From NCBI RefSeq assembly GCF_006483455.1, contig NZ_PPPU01000006.1, positions 1 to 64,000 on the forward strand: 64,000 nt of DNA, given 5' to 3'. How positions within the stretch are numbered: position 1 is the stretch's first letter; every line of letters starts with the position of its first letter. A model generated the notes under the pieces. The model searched no databases, was not told the origin of the DNA, and saw only the letters and a program-made list of their open reading frames with translations. Source of the DNA: Methylomonas koyamae (GTDB lineage: Bacteria > Pseudomonadota > Gammaproteobacteria > Methylococcales > Methylomonadaceae). Below are positions 43,113-51,339 of the stretch, one piece after another. The translations under genes were made by a program, and so were the position numbers.

Positions 43113-44209
43113 AGGCCGGGTTAGCATTCGACGATTGGGATTTGCCGGTCGCGCCGGCTGCCGACGCAGGCGTCGCCAGCGCCGTGCAGCGGACCGATTC
43201 GGCCTTGCCGCCGATCGAGGCCGGGCAGAAGCGGGTGGTCAACGGCCAGGCCGACGTCAACCAGTTGGCGCCGTTCAAATACCCGTGGGCTTGGTCGTTT
43301 TTCCTGAACGCCAACCGCAACCACTGGACGCCGCTGGAAATCTCGATGGCGCAAGACCTGCACGATTACCAGCACGCGCTGACGCCGGCCGAGCGCCACG
43401 TGTTCGAGAACGTGCTGGCCTATCTGACCACCTCCGACATTCTGGCGATGCGCAACATCGGCCTGGCGGTGATGGAAAAGATGAGCGCGCCGGAACTGCA
43501 AATCTACCAGGCCCGGCAAGTCTACGAGGAAGCGCTGCACACCTGGACCTACCAGCACTGCATCGAAACCCTGGGGCTGGACCAGCGCGAAATCTACAAC
43601 CGCTACCGGGTGGTACCGGAAATCCACGCCAAAATCGCGCTGGCCAACCGCCGCCTGCACGGCGTGCTGCAATCCGGGCGGCCGTTGACCGACCGTGAGG
43701 CGCTGCACGAGTTTGCCATGGCCTATCTGTTTTTCGCCGCCGTGTTCGAGGGTTGCTGGTTTTACAATGGCTTCAGCCCGGTGTTTGCCTTGCAGCGGCG
43801 CGGTTTGATGAAGGGCGCCGCCGAGCAGCTCCAGTTCATCATGCGCGACGAAGTGCTGCATTGCGCCTTCGGCATCCGCGTAGTACGGCAGTTGCTGGAG
43901 GAAGAAAACCTGGCATTGGACCCGCAAGCGCTGCGGCAAATGTGGGACGAAGCCGAAGCCGCCGAAGCGGCCTATGCCGGTTACATCCTGCGCCAGCCGA
44001 TTCTGGGCTACAACGCCGGCTTGCACGTCGAGCAATTCCGCTACGTCGCCAACCGCCGCGCCCGGCAAGTCGGCTTGGAGGAGCCGTTTCCCGGTGCCGC
44101 TAATGTGCTACCGTGGCTGGACGAGCAGGCCAACCTGCGCAAGGAAAAAAACTTCTTCGAAACCCGGGTCACCGAATACCAGAGCGGCGGGGCGTTGGCG
44201 TGGGAGTGA
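43109..44209 (+). CDS. nrdB: class Ia ribonucleotide reductase small subunit
   Basis: 366 residues from the ATG at 43109. Di-iron ligands can be placed as Asp 110, Glu 141, His 144 (EALHTW), Glu 214 (FEGCWFYNG), Glu 248 and His 251 (RDEVLHCAFG). The radical-bearing Tyr is at 148, four residues after His 144 as in Escherichia coli NrdB Tyr 122. So it is a Tyr-radical class Ia enzyme, not class Ic. The C-terminal QSGGALAWE tail docks on NrdA. It is translationally coupled to nrdA. Confidence 0.96.
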   Translation: MKAGLAFDDWDLPVAPAADAGVASAVQRTDSALPPIEAGQKRVVNGQADVNQLAPFKYPWAWSFFLNANRNHWTPLEISMAQDLHDYQHALTPAERHVFENVLAYLTTSDILAMRNIGLAVMEKMSAPELQIYQARQVYEEALHTWTYQHCIETLGLDQREIYNRYRVVPEIHAKIALANRRLHGVLQSGRPLTDREALHEFAMAYLFFAAVFEGCWFYNGFSPVFALQRRGLMKGAAEQLQFIMRDEVLHCAFGIRVVRQLLEEENLALDPQALRQMWDEAEAAEAAYAGYILRQPILGYNAGLHVEQFRYVANRRARQVGLEEPFPGAANVLPWLDEQANLRKEKNFFETRVTEYQSGGALAWE

Positions 44210-44273
44210 GCGACTGGGGCGCTTCCGCGACGGGCAAATCCGCTTGCGCCCGGCGGACATGCAAAGAGGGCTT

Positions 44274-44564
44274 ATGGCGAGCAGCATAACTACCGATAGC
44301 GAGGGCAAACCCAAACAGTGCCCGCGCTGCCGGCGCCATTTCGGCTGTAACGCCAACAACATTCGTCGTTGCGAGTGCGTCAGTGTCGAATTGTCGTCCG
44401 ACGCGCGCAACAAGATTCGGCAGCTTTATAGCGATTGTCTCTGTCCGTTTTGCTTGCGGGCGTTGCAGGGCGGTATGCAGGTCTGGCGGATTACGGGTCA
44501 AGTACACCAGGCCTCGACGATTCGGATCTCGTGCCGGCCGCCGGCCAGCTCTCCCGGCGGATGA
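44274..44564 (+). CDS. cysteine-rich CWC-family protein
   Basis: 96 residues. CPRCRRHFGC, RCECVSV and CLCPFCLRAL supply eight Cys in the pattern of the Cys_rich_CWC family; two probable zinc knuckles. It starts 64 bases after nrdB and may ride on that transcript. Its last 67 bases overlap the convergent gene at 44498, so the ASTIRIS tail may be accidental. Function is unknown. Confidence 0.75.
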   Translation: MASSITTDSEGKPKQCPRCRRHFGCNANNIRRCECVSVELSSDARNKIRQLYSDCLCPFCLRALQGGMQVWRITGQVHQASTIRISCRPPASSPGG

Positions 44565-45298
44565 ATCTGCCAGGGCCATTGGCCGATACATGCGGCGTCG
44601 GTTTGAAACCCGTGCAGCAGGCTACGGTAGTCCATCCGGCCGGTCAGGGTGTCATGGCGGTCGAAGTGGCGGTCTTCGACTTCGGTGATCAGGCAGATCG
44701 GCACTTGCCATGCCTGCAACCAGCGTAGATGGGTTTGCACCAGTTCGCGGCCGAAGGCCTCGAGCAGATTTTCGTCGGTTACTCGCGAGGCCAAGTAAGC
44801 GATCGGTAATACCGGCAATTGCGTCAGGCAATTCACCGACGCCACCCAATCCGGCGGTATGTCGAGTTGTGGTAACGCCGGGTGCGATAACAATTCGGCG
44901 GGTGGCAAGCGGCGGTGTTTGGCCAACCAGTCGACGATACCGGTAACGTCGTGAGGACAGCAATGCACGCGTTGCGGCCAGCGTCTGCTGAGTCGCCGAG
45001 CGCCGGGGCCGAAGCAAATGTCCAATAACACGAGGCGATCGAATTGGTCGAGCAACTCGGCCACCGGCAGGTCGTGGACGCTACCGCCGCCGACGATCAG
45101 TGCGCAGGCACGATTCGGCCCGGCGCGTTCGGCGGCGTTCAGCAAGGCGGCACGGGTGGCGGCCAAATGCGCTTGCCAAGCTTTGCGGCAGCGGCGGTGG
45201 CGGGTTTCCAGCGCCGCGGTCTCGCCGGCATAACCTAGTCGGCGGGCGCCTGGGCTGGTCGCGCGGGTACCCAAATAGTGAATGAACTCTGAGATCAT
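44498..45298 (-). CDS. hypothetical protein with Rossmann-type motif (possible methyltransferase)
   Basis: 266 residues from the ATG at 45298; an ATG at 45331 would add 11 residues. ALIVGGGSVHDLPVAELL followed by FDRLVLLDICFG resembles motif I and II of SAM-binding Rossmann folds. Next come a HDVTGIVDWL segment and ASVNCLTQLPVLP, which looks like the motif IV strand. The substrate cannot be inferred. It is convergent with the CWC gene. Confidence 0.6.
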   Translation of the reverse strand: MISEFIHYLGTRATSPGARRLGYAGETAALETRHRRCRKAWQAHLAATRAALLNAAERAGPNRACALIVGGGSVHDLPVAELLDQFDRLVLLDICFGPGARRLSRRWPQRVHCCPHDVTGIVDWLAKHRRLPPAELLSHPALPQLDIPPDWVASVNCLTQLPVLPIAYLASRVTDENLLEAFGRELVQTHLRWLQAWQVPICLITEVEDRHFDRHDTLTGRMDYRSLLHGFQTDAACIGQWPWQIHPPGELAGGRHEIRIVEAWCT

Positions 45299-45491
45299 GG
45301 AAATCCGATGGTTAGTCGAAAGCCGGCCCATGGCGGTTTGGTCGAGGTTTGTCCGCTAAATGCCGGCCATGCACGGAAAGCTTGGCCGTTTTTGTGACGC
45401 TTACCGCTTTCTGTCGTTAATTTTTCGGTTTGTACTGCTAAACATTATGGCATCTGTGATTGCGGTCAAGGTTTTTGGTCCCGGCTGCTTC

Positions 45492-45614
45492 TATAACTAA
45501 CCCCGAACTATGAGCATTGGCTGGGCGATAGGGTTCCGGAGCGAATACCTGGCCCAGTTGGAAGCACAGTTCCCCCTCTTTAACTTCGGCCCCGTTGTTT
45601 CGGGGCTTTTTTTT
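45492..45614 (+). ncRNA. candidate structured RNA ending in an intrinsic terminator
   Basis: A strong terminator (GCCCCG/CGGGGC, eight T; 45589-45614) has no plus-strand gene before it. Upstream, CTGGGC (about 45521) and GCCCAG (about 45551) close a stem over AGGGTTCCGGAGCGAATACCT, whose outer AGG/CCT can also pair. A TATAAC at 45492 could be a -10, but no good -35 is spaced to it. Low confidence. Confidence 0.35.
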
Positions 45615-45708
45615 GCGTTGGCGTCGGTAAATTCGTCGGTTCCGAGCGGCGGGAGGCCACGCCAGACAAGGGCTGGCGCCGCGTGCGACAAAACGTCGCA
45701 GTTTTTCT

Positions 45709-45736
45709 GGACAACGGTTTTTTTATCCCCTACAAT
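45709..45736 (+). promoter_or_regulatory. promoter of the small-RNA candidate
   Basis: TGGACA, 16 bases, TACAAT, predicting a start near 45743. A perfect TGCGAC / GTCGCA palindrome lies just upstream (45685-45701) and could be an operator or a weak terminator. Confidence 0.6.
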
Positions 45737-45742
45737 GCGCCC

Positions 45743-45925
45743 ACCTTGAGTAGGTAACCCGCTTCGCAAGAGCCGGAGCCTGCCATATGGGGGAGGGAGG
45801 AAAGCGACCAGCTTGCTGGTAGAACAACAATAACAAGCGCGAGCCATTAAACTGTCGGATTACCCGGCAGGCGTCCAACACATAAAAAATAGAACCGGAC
45901 GAAGCCCACTTAGGTGGGCTTTTTT
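45743..45925 (+). ncRNA. small-RNA candidate, about 183 nt
   Basis: The candidate runs from a good promoter to a terminator with seven-base arms AGCCCAC / GTGGGCT and six T (45903-45925). No reading frame is conserved in it. GGAGCCTGCC (45775) can pair with GGCAGGCGTCC (45866) at long range, and CCAGC/GCTGG forms an apical hairpin. Six GGA triplets (45775, 45792, 45796, 45799, 45857, 45897) would suit CsrA binding. The length also fits 6S RNA, but I do not see the 6S sequence signatures. Confidence 0.5.
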
Positions 45926-46134
45926 ATGCGCGCAACATCGGCAACGGATCTGCCAGGCGCGACAGGTTGATTCGTGTCCGCCGCCCCCGAAAAATCCCCG
46001 CTATTCCCGTGTTCCCGGAGCGAACCGCAAGCTTGTTTTGATTGCGCCAGGCCGATCAAAAATCGCTTTTTCGATTTTTGCTGATACATTACCGGCATAT
46101 TTCAAGGAAATCGATAGCAATCCCCAGTCTGAAC

Positions 46135-47661
46135 ATGAGCCAATCCAAACACATCATCATCGTCGGCGCCGGTCCGGGAGGCTTGTGCGCAGGCATGATC
46201 CTGAGCCAGCGCGGTTTCAAAGTCTCGATTTACGACAAGCATCCGGAAGTGGGCGGCCGCAATCGGCCGATTCGCCTCGACGGTTTTACCTTCGATACCG
46301 GTCCTACCTTTTTGTTGATGAAAGGCGTGTTGGACGAAATGTTCGAATTGTGCGGACGGCGGAGTGAGGATTACCTGGAGTTTCTACCGCTGTCGCCGAT
46401 GTACCGACTGGTGTACGACGACCGTCAGATCGAAGTGTATTCCGACCGGGAAAACATGCGGGCCGAGTTGAACCGGGTGTTCGACGAAGGTACGGCCGGT
46501 TACGAAGCGTTCTTGCAACTCGAGCGCAAACGCTTCAACGCGCTTTACCCTTGTATCACCCGCGACTATTCGAACCTGAGTTCGTTTTTATCGGCGGATT
46601 TGATCAAGGCGTTGCCGTGGCTGGCGTTCCCGAAAAGCGTGTTCGCCAATCTGGGCCGTTATTTCACGCAGGAAAAAATGCGGCTGGCTTTTTGTTTCCA
46701 GTCCAAATATCTGGGCATGTCGCCGTGGGAATGTCCGGCACTGTTCACCATGTTGCCTTATCTGGAACACGAATACGGTATCTACCACGTGGCCGGCGGC
46801 TTGAACCGCATCGCCGCGGCGATGGCGCAAGTCGTCACCGAAAACGGCGGCGAAATTCATACCTCGACCGGCGTCAAGTCGTTATGGGTCGAAGACGGTG
46901 CCGTTAAGGGCGTGATCCTGGACGACGGCAGCCAGGTGCGCGGCGACGAAACGGTGGTGAATGCCGATTTCGCCCACGCCATGAGCCGGCTGGCGCCGGC
47001 CGGCAGCCTGAAAAAATACGCGCCGGAGAAATTGCAAAAGCTCGATTACTCCTGCTCCACTTTCATGCTTTACCTGGGGCTGGATAAACGTTACGACTTG
47101 CCGCATCACACCATCGTCTTCGCCAAGGACTACCGGACCAACATCGACAATATTTTCGCCAATAAGACCTTGAGTGCGGATTTGTCGTTCTACGTGCAAA
47201 ACGCCTCCGTCAACGATCCGAGTCTCGCCCCGGCCGGAAAATCGGCGCTGTACGTGTTGGCGCCGATGCCGAACAACGACAGCGGGCTGGATTGGGAAGC
47301 CCATTGCCAGACGGTGCGCGAACAAGTACTGGATAGCCTGGGCGCGCGCTTGGGTCTGGCCGACATTCGCGACCATATCGAATGCGAAAAAATCATCACG
47401 CCGGGCGGCTGGGAGCGGGACGAATACGTCTACAAAGGCGCCACCTTCAGTCTGGCGCATAAATTCAGCCAGATGCTGTACTGGCGGCCGCATAACCGCT
47501 TCGAAGAGCTGGATAATTGCTACCTGGTCGGCGGCGGCACCCATCCCGGCAGCGGCTTGCCGACGATTTACGAATCGGCGCGCATCTCCGCGAACATGAT
47601 TTCCCGCAAGCACGGTGCCGCGTTTGCCGAGATCCAGCACAGCCGCTGGCTGAAGTCGTAA
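46135..47661 (+). CDS. crtN: diapophytoene-type carotenoid desaturase CrtN
   Basis: 508 residues. The FAD dinucleotide fold IIIVGAGPGGLCAG is at the N-terminus, with VGGRNRPIRLDGFTFDTGPTF after it. The C-terminal FAD/carotenoid signature contains YLVGGGTHPGSGLPTIYESA. With ald and crtN2 directly downstream, the order matches the Methylomonas C30 carotenoid cluster. CrtN desaturates 4,4'-diapophytoene (made by CrtM-like squalene-type synthase, not in this window) toward diapolycopene. It is probably membrane-associated. Confidence 0.92.
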   Translation: MSQSKHIIIVGAGPGGLCAGMILSQRGFKVSIYDKHPEVGGRNRPIRLDGFTFDTGPTFLLMKGVLDEMFELCGRRSEDYLEFLPLSPMYRLVYDDRQIEVYSDRENMRAELNRVFDEGTAGYEAFLQLERKRFNALYPCITRDYSNLSSFLSADLIKALPWLAFPKSVFANLGRYFTQEKMRLAFCFQSKYLGMSPWECPALFTMLPYLEHEYGIYHVAGGLNRIAAAMAQVVTENGGEIHTSTGVKSLWVEDGAVKGVILDDGSQVRGDETVVNADFAHAMSRLAPAGSLKKYAPEKLQKLDYSCSTFMLYLGLDKRYDLPHHTIVFAKDYRTNIDNIFANKTLSADLSFYVQNASVNDPSLAPAGKSALYVLAPMPNNDSGLDWEAHCQTVREQVLDSLGARLGLADIRDHIECEKIITPGGWERDEYVYKGATFSLAHKFSQMLYWRPHNRFEELDNCYLVGGGTHPGSGLPTIYESARISANMISRKHGAAFAEIQHSRWLKS

Positions 47662-47703
47662 CAGCAGGGTGCCAGGTTTGTTTACTGACCGGTTTTGCTA
47701 GCC

Positions 47704-49293
47704 GTGGCGACGTTACAGGCTTTTTCGCCCTTGGACGGCCGCTTGCTCGGCGAATACCCGGTCGCCACCGAGGACGACATCCGCCGGACCCTGCAGCGCG
47801 CCCGTGCCGCGGCCAGTATTTGGAGCGAAACGCCGGTCAAGCAACGCTGCCGGATTCTGGCGAAATTCGGAGAACTGCTCCTGGCCGAACTCGACGCCAT
47901 CGTCGATTGCCTGCGGCTGACCTCCGGCAAGGTGGCTTGCGAAGCCTTGCTCGGCGAGATCTATCCGCTGCTGGATTTGCTGGCGTATTACCGTAAACAC
48001 GCGCCGGATATTTTGGCCGAACGCGGCGTGGCGACGTCGCCATTCGCTTTTCCCGGCGCCACTGCCAAGGTCTGTTACCGGCCTGTCGGCGTCGCCGCGG
48101 TGATTTCGCCGTGGAATTACCCGTTTCAATTGTCGGTGGCGCCGCTGTTGACTGCCTTGTTCGCCGGCAATGCCGTGATTTTGAAACCTTCGGAACTCAG
48201 CCTACCGGTCGGCCAACTGATTGTCGATTTGTTCCAACGTCTGGATTTGCCGCCGGATTTGGTGCAATGGTTGCCTGGTGATGGTTCGGTCGGCGCCCAA
48301 TTGATCGACGCCGGCCCGGATCTGGTGTTTTTCACCGGCAGTTTGGCGGGTGGGCAGGCGGTGATGCGCCAGGCGGCGCAGCATCCGATTCCGGTCTTGC
48401 TGGAATTGGGCGGCAAGGACGCGATGTTGGTGTTCGCTGACGCCGATTTGGATCGGGCCGCCGCTGCCGCGGTTTACGGCGCGTTCAGCAACAGCGGTCA
48501 GGTTTGCGTCTCGGTGGAACGCCTGTACCTGCAACGCCAGTGCCACGACCAATTTCTGCAGCGCTTGCTCGACGCCAGCAAACAACTGCGGGTCGGTACC
48601 GGTGCCGATGTCGAGTTGGGGGCGATGGTTTCCGGCCGGCAAATCGAACTGATCAAGGCGCACTACGACGACGCACTGGCGCAAGGCGCTGTAGCTTCCG
48701 GGCCGTTGGTTTGCGACGGCAACTTCGTCCGGCCGCTGGTGTTGTGGAATGTGCACCACGGCATGCGCGTGATGCGGGAAGAGAGTTTCGGCCCCTTGCT
48801 GCCGGTGATGGCATTCGACAGCGAAGCCGATGCGGTAGCGCTAGCCAACGACAGCGAGTTTGGTTTGAATGCCTCGGTCTGGAGCCGCGATATCGCTAAA
48901 GCCGAACGGGTGGCTCAGCAACTGCAAGTCGGCAACTGGGCGGTCAACGACGTGATCAAGAATATCGGCCATGCCGGCTTGCCGTTCGGCGGCGTCAAAC
49001 GTAGCGGTTTCGGCCGTTACCACGGTGCGGAAGGCCTGCTGGCGTTCAGCTACCCGGTGTCGGGGTTGACCAGTCGCAGCCATTTGCCGAAGGAACCCAA
49101 CTGGTTTCCGTATTCGGCGCAACATTACCGGGCGTTGCAAGGCTACCTCGATTTCGTCCACGGCGGCGGTTCGCTGCGGCAACGCATAAAACGCAATTGG
49201 CCGGCCTTGCAGGCGTTTCGCGAGTATTCGGCGTTCGATCTGGTCCAGCGCTGGCACAACCTGAAATTACTGCTGTCTTGGCATAGGAAATAG
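47704..49293 (+). CDS. ald: carotenoid-cluster aldehyde dehydrogenase
   Basis: About 530 residues. The start is GTG at 47704 or TTG at 47695; neither has a strong ribosome site. NAD fold motifs are SPWNYPF, ILKPSE and FTGSLAGG. Catalytic Glu is in LLELGGKD (about residue 234) and catalytic Cys in NSGQVCVSVE (about 268). It probably oxidises diapolycopene aldehyde groups to acids. It lies 42 bp after crtN, and its stop abuts crtN2, so the three form an operon. The C-terminal 60 residues are basic and hydrophobic and may bind membrane. Confidence 0.93.
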   Translation: MATLQAFSPLDGRLLGEYPVATEDDIRRTLQRARAAASIWSETPVKQRCRILAKFGELLLAELDAIVDCLRLTSGKVACEALLGEIYPLLDLLAYYRKHAPDILAERGVATSPFAFPGATAKVCYRPVGVAAVISPWNYPFQLSVAPLLTALFAGNAVILKPSELSLPVGQLIVDLFQRLDLPPDLVQWLPGDGSVGAQLIDAGPDLVFFTGSLAGGQAVMRQAAQHPIPVLLELGGKDAMLVFADADLDRAAAAAVYGAFSNSGQVCVSVERLYLQRQCHDQFLQRLLDASKQLRVGTGADVELGAMVSGRQIELIKAHYDDALAQGAVASGPLVCDGNFVRPLVLWNVHHGMRVMREESFGPLLPVMAFDSEADAVALANDSEFGLNASVWSRDIAKAERVAQQLQVGNWAVNDVIKNIGHAGLPFGGVKRSGFGRYHGAEGLLAFSYPVSGLTSRSHLPKEPNWFPYSAQHYRALQGYLDFVHGGGSLRQRIKRNWPALQAFREYSAFDLVQRWHNLKLLLSWHRK

Positions 49294-49295
49294 TG

Positions 49296-50798
49296 ATGAA
49301 GCAAAACCTTGGGAATCAAAAAGTCGTGGTGATCGGCGCCGGCCTCGGCGGTTTGTCTGCGGCAATCTCGTTAGCCAGCGAAGGCTTTCAGGTCGAGTTG
49401 CTGGAAAAGAACGACAAGGTCGGCGGCAAACTCAATATCATGACCCAGGCCGGATTTACCTTCGATTTGGGGCCATCGATCCTGACCATGCCGCACGTGT
49501 TCGAAGCCTTGTTCGAGCGGGCCGGCAAACGCATGGCCGATTATGTCGCTATCGAAAAAGTCGAACCGCACTGGCGCAATTTCTTCGAAGACGGCACCGT
49601 CGTCGACTTGTGCGAAGACCCGGACCACCAGCGCCGGGAACTGGACAAGCTCGGTCCGCAGGTCTACCAAGAATTTCAGCGTTTCATGGCGTATTCGCAA
49701 GAACTCACCCAAGAAACCGAAGCCGGTTATTTCGCCAAAGGCCTGGACGGATTTTGGGAGCTGCTGAAATTCTACGGCCCGCTACGCAGTTTGAAATTCG
49801 ACGTATTCCGCACCATGAACCAAGGGGTCCGCCGTTTCGTCTCGGATCCGAAACTGGTCGACATTCTGAATTATTTCATCAAGTACGTCGGTTCCTCGCC
49901 CTACGACGCGCCGGCCCTGATGAATCTGATGCCTTATATCCAGTACGGCTACGGCTTGTGGTACGTCAAAGGCGGTATGTACGGTCTGGCCCAGGCCATG
50001 GAACGACTGGCGTTGGAACTGGGCGTGACGATACGCGTGAATGTCGAAGTCACCGAAATCGAACGCCAAAACGGCCGGGCGACCGGCGTGCGTCTGGCCG
50101 ATGGCGAACGGTTGCCGGCCGACATCGTGGTTTCGAACATGGAAGTGATCCCGGCGATGCAGAAGTTGCTAAACAGCACCCCGGCCGAGCTGAAACCAAT
50201 GCAGCGCTTCGAACCGAGCTGTTCCGGACTGGTATTGCACCTGGGCGTGGACCGGATTTATCCGCAATTGGCCCACCACAATTTCTTTTATTCCGCCGAT
50301 TCGCGGGCGCATTTCGACGCGGTGTTTCACAGCCACCGATTATCCGACGACCCCACCATCTACTTGGTCGCACCCTGCAAAACCGACCCGGCGCAGGCCC
50401 CGGCCGGTTGCGAAATCATCAAGATTCTGCCGCACATTCCGCATTTGGACCCGGAGAAACCGTTAAGCGCCGAGGATTACTTGGCTCTACGCGAACGGGT
50501 ATTGCTGAAGCTGGAACGGATGGGACTGACCGATCTGCGCCGGCACATCGTCACCGAAGAATACTGGACGCCGCTGGATATTGAGGCCCGCTATTACTCG
50601 AATCTGGGCTCCATCTACGGCGTCGTGGCCGACCGCAACAAAAATCTGGGCTTCAAAGCGCCGCAACGCAGCGGCCAGTTGCCGAATTTGTATTTCGTCG
50701 GCGGCAGCGTCAATCCGGGTGGCGGCATGCCGATGGTGACGTTGTCGGGGCAATTGGTGCGGGACAAAATCTTGGCGGATATGGGCGTGTTGCGTTAG
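49296..50798 (+). CDS. crtN2: carotenoid oxidase CrtN2 (CrtP-like)
   Basis: 500 residues; two adjacent ATG codons (49293, 49296) leave the exact start open. VVVIGAGLGGLSAAISLA and VGGKLNIMTQAGFTFDLGPS open the FAD fold. ILTMPHVFEALFERAGKRM, YFIKYVGSSPYDAPAL and FVGGSVNPGGGMPMVTLSG run closely parallel to staphylococcal CrtP. These enzymes add terminal aldehyde groups to diapolycopene, which gives ald its substrate. It is the last gene of the cluster. Confidence 0.93.
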   Translation: MKQNLGNQKVVVIGAGLGGLSAAISLASEGFQVELLEKNDKVGGKLNIMTQAGFTFDLGPSILTMPHVFEALFERAGKRMADYVAIEKVEPHWRNFFEDGTVVDLCEDPDHQRRELDKLGPQVYQEFQRFMAYSQELTQETEAGYFAKGLDGFWELLKFYGPLRSLKFDVFRTMNQGVRRFVSDPKLVDILNYFIKYVGSSPYDAPALMNLMPYIQYGYGLWYVKGGMYGLAQAMERLALELGVTIRVNVEVTEIERQNGRATGVRLADGERLPADIVVSNMEVIPAMQKLLNSTPAELKPMQRFEPSCSGLVLHLGVDRIYPQLAHHNFFYSADSRAHFDAVFHSHRLSDDPTIYLVAPCKTDPAQAPAGCEIIKILPHIPHLDPEKPLSAEDYLALRERVLLKLERMGLTDLRRHIVTEEYWTPLDIEARYYSNLGSIYGVVADRNKNLGFKAPQRSGQLPNLYFVGGSVNPGGGMPMVTLSGQLVRDKILADMGVLR

Positions 50799-50891
50799 CC
50801 CGGCTACGGACTAAAATGATTTCCGGTTCGGCCGGGTTCGACGTCGAGCCGGAGAGCATTAGAGCCTGCCGTTAATGTTTCGAGCAATTTT

Positions 50892-51299
50892 ATGATCTTA
50901 TTTTTCAAGGATATTCCGGTTAACTCCCGACCCAACGAATTGTACAGCCTGATAGCCTCGGCCGTTGGCGGTGAAGCGGACAGCGGCGAGGTGTTGAAAG
51001 CCGAAGTCATGGTGATTCGGGACAAACGGACTAACGCGCTGGAATACCATGGCTTGACCATGATCAACTCGGAACAGTTCGGCTTAAAGGTCATCGAACG
51101 ACTGAACGGTAAGCCCTTCAACGGTAGTGAAATCCAGGTAAGACCCTATAACTTCCGGGATTATTTGAACGATCGCCGACGCAGCGCCAACGCTCAGGTA
51201 GCAAGCGAGCAAAGACGGCAGGAACGTCGGCGCGGCGACCGCATCGAAATTTTTATCGATTTATCGAATATTTTTTTCGCTCCCGAGCCAGTGGTATAA
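50892..51299 (+). CDS. RRM-fold RNA-binding-like protein
   Basis: 135 residues. ILFFKDIPVNSRPNELYSLI, LKAEVMVIRDKRTNALEYHG and VIERLNGKPFNGSEIQVRPYN follow the beta-alpha-beta order of an RNA recognition motif, with the RNP1-like strand degenerate. A basic tail (RRQERRRGDR) and a hydrophobic IEIFIDLSNIFF end follow. There is no strong ribosome site. It could be a post-transcriptional regulator. It stands alone between the carotenoid operon and a convergent chemoreceptor. Confidence 0.6.
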   Translation: MILFFKDIPVNSRPNELYSLIASAVGGEADSGEVLKAEVMVIRDKRTNALEYHGLTMINSEQFGLKVIERLNGKPFNGSEIQVRPYNFRDYLNDRRRSANAQVASEQRRQERRRGDRIEIFIDLSNIFFAPEPVV

Positions 51300-51339
51300 C
51301 CGCTGGCTCAAGCTCCGTAGCGGGGCGGGACCGGCACGA

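Noticed and set aside
45492..45614. Guanidine/ykkC-type riboswitch because of AGGGTTCCG
   Set aside because: The rest of the ykkC core and a downstream transport gene are missing; the match is nine bases only.
45743..45925. RNase P RNA, tmRNA or SRP RNA
   Set aside because: A GAGGAAAG-like string recalls RNase P and the GGA-rich patch recalls SRP, but the other conserved blocks of each are absent.
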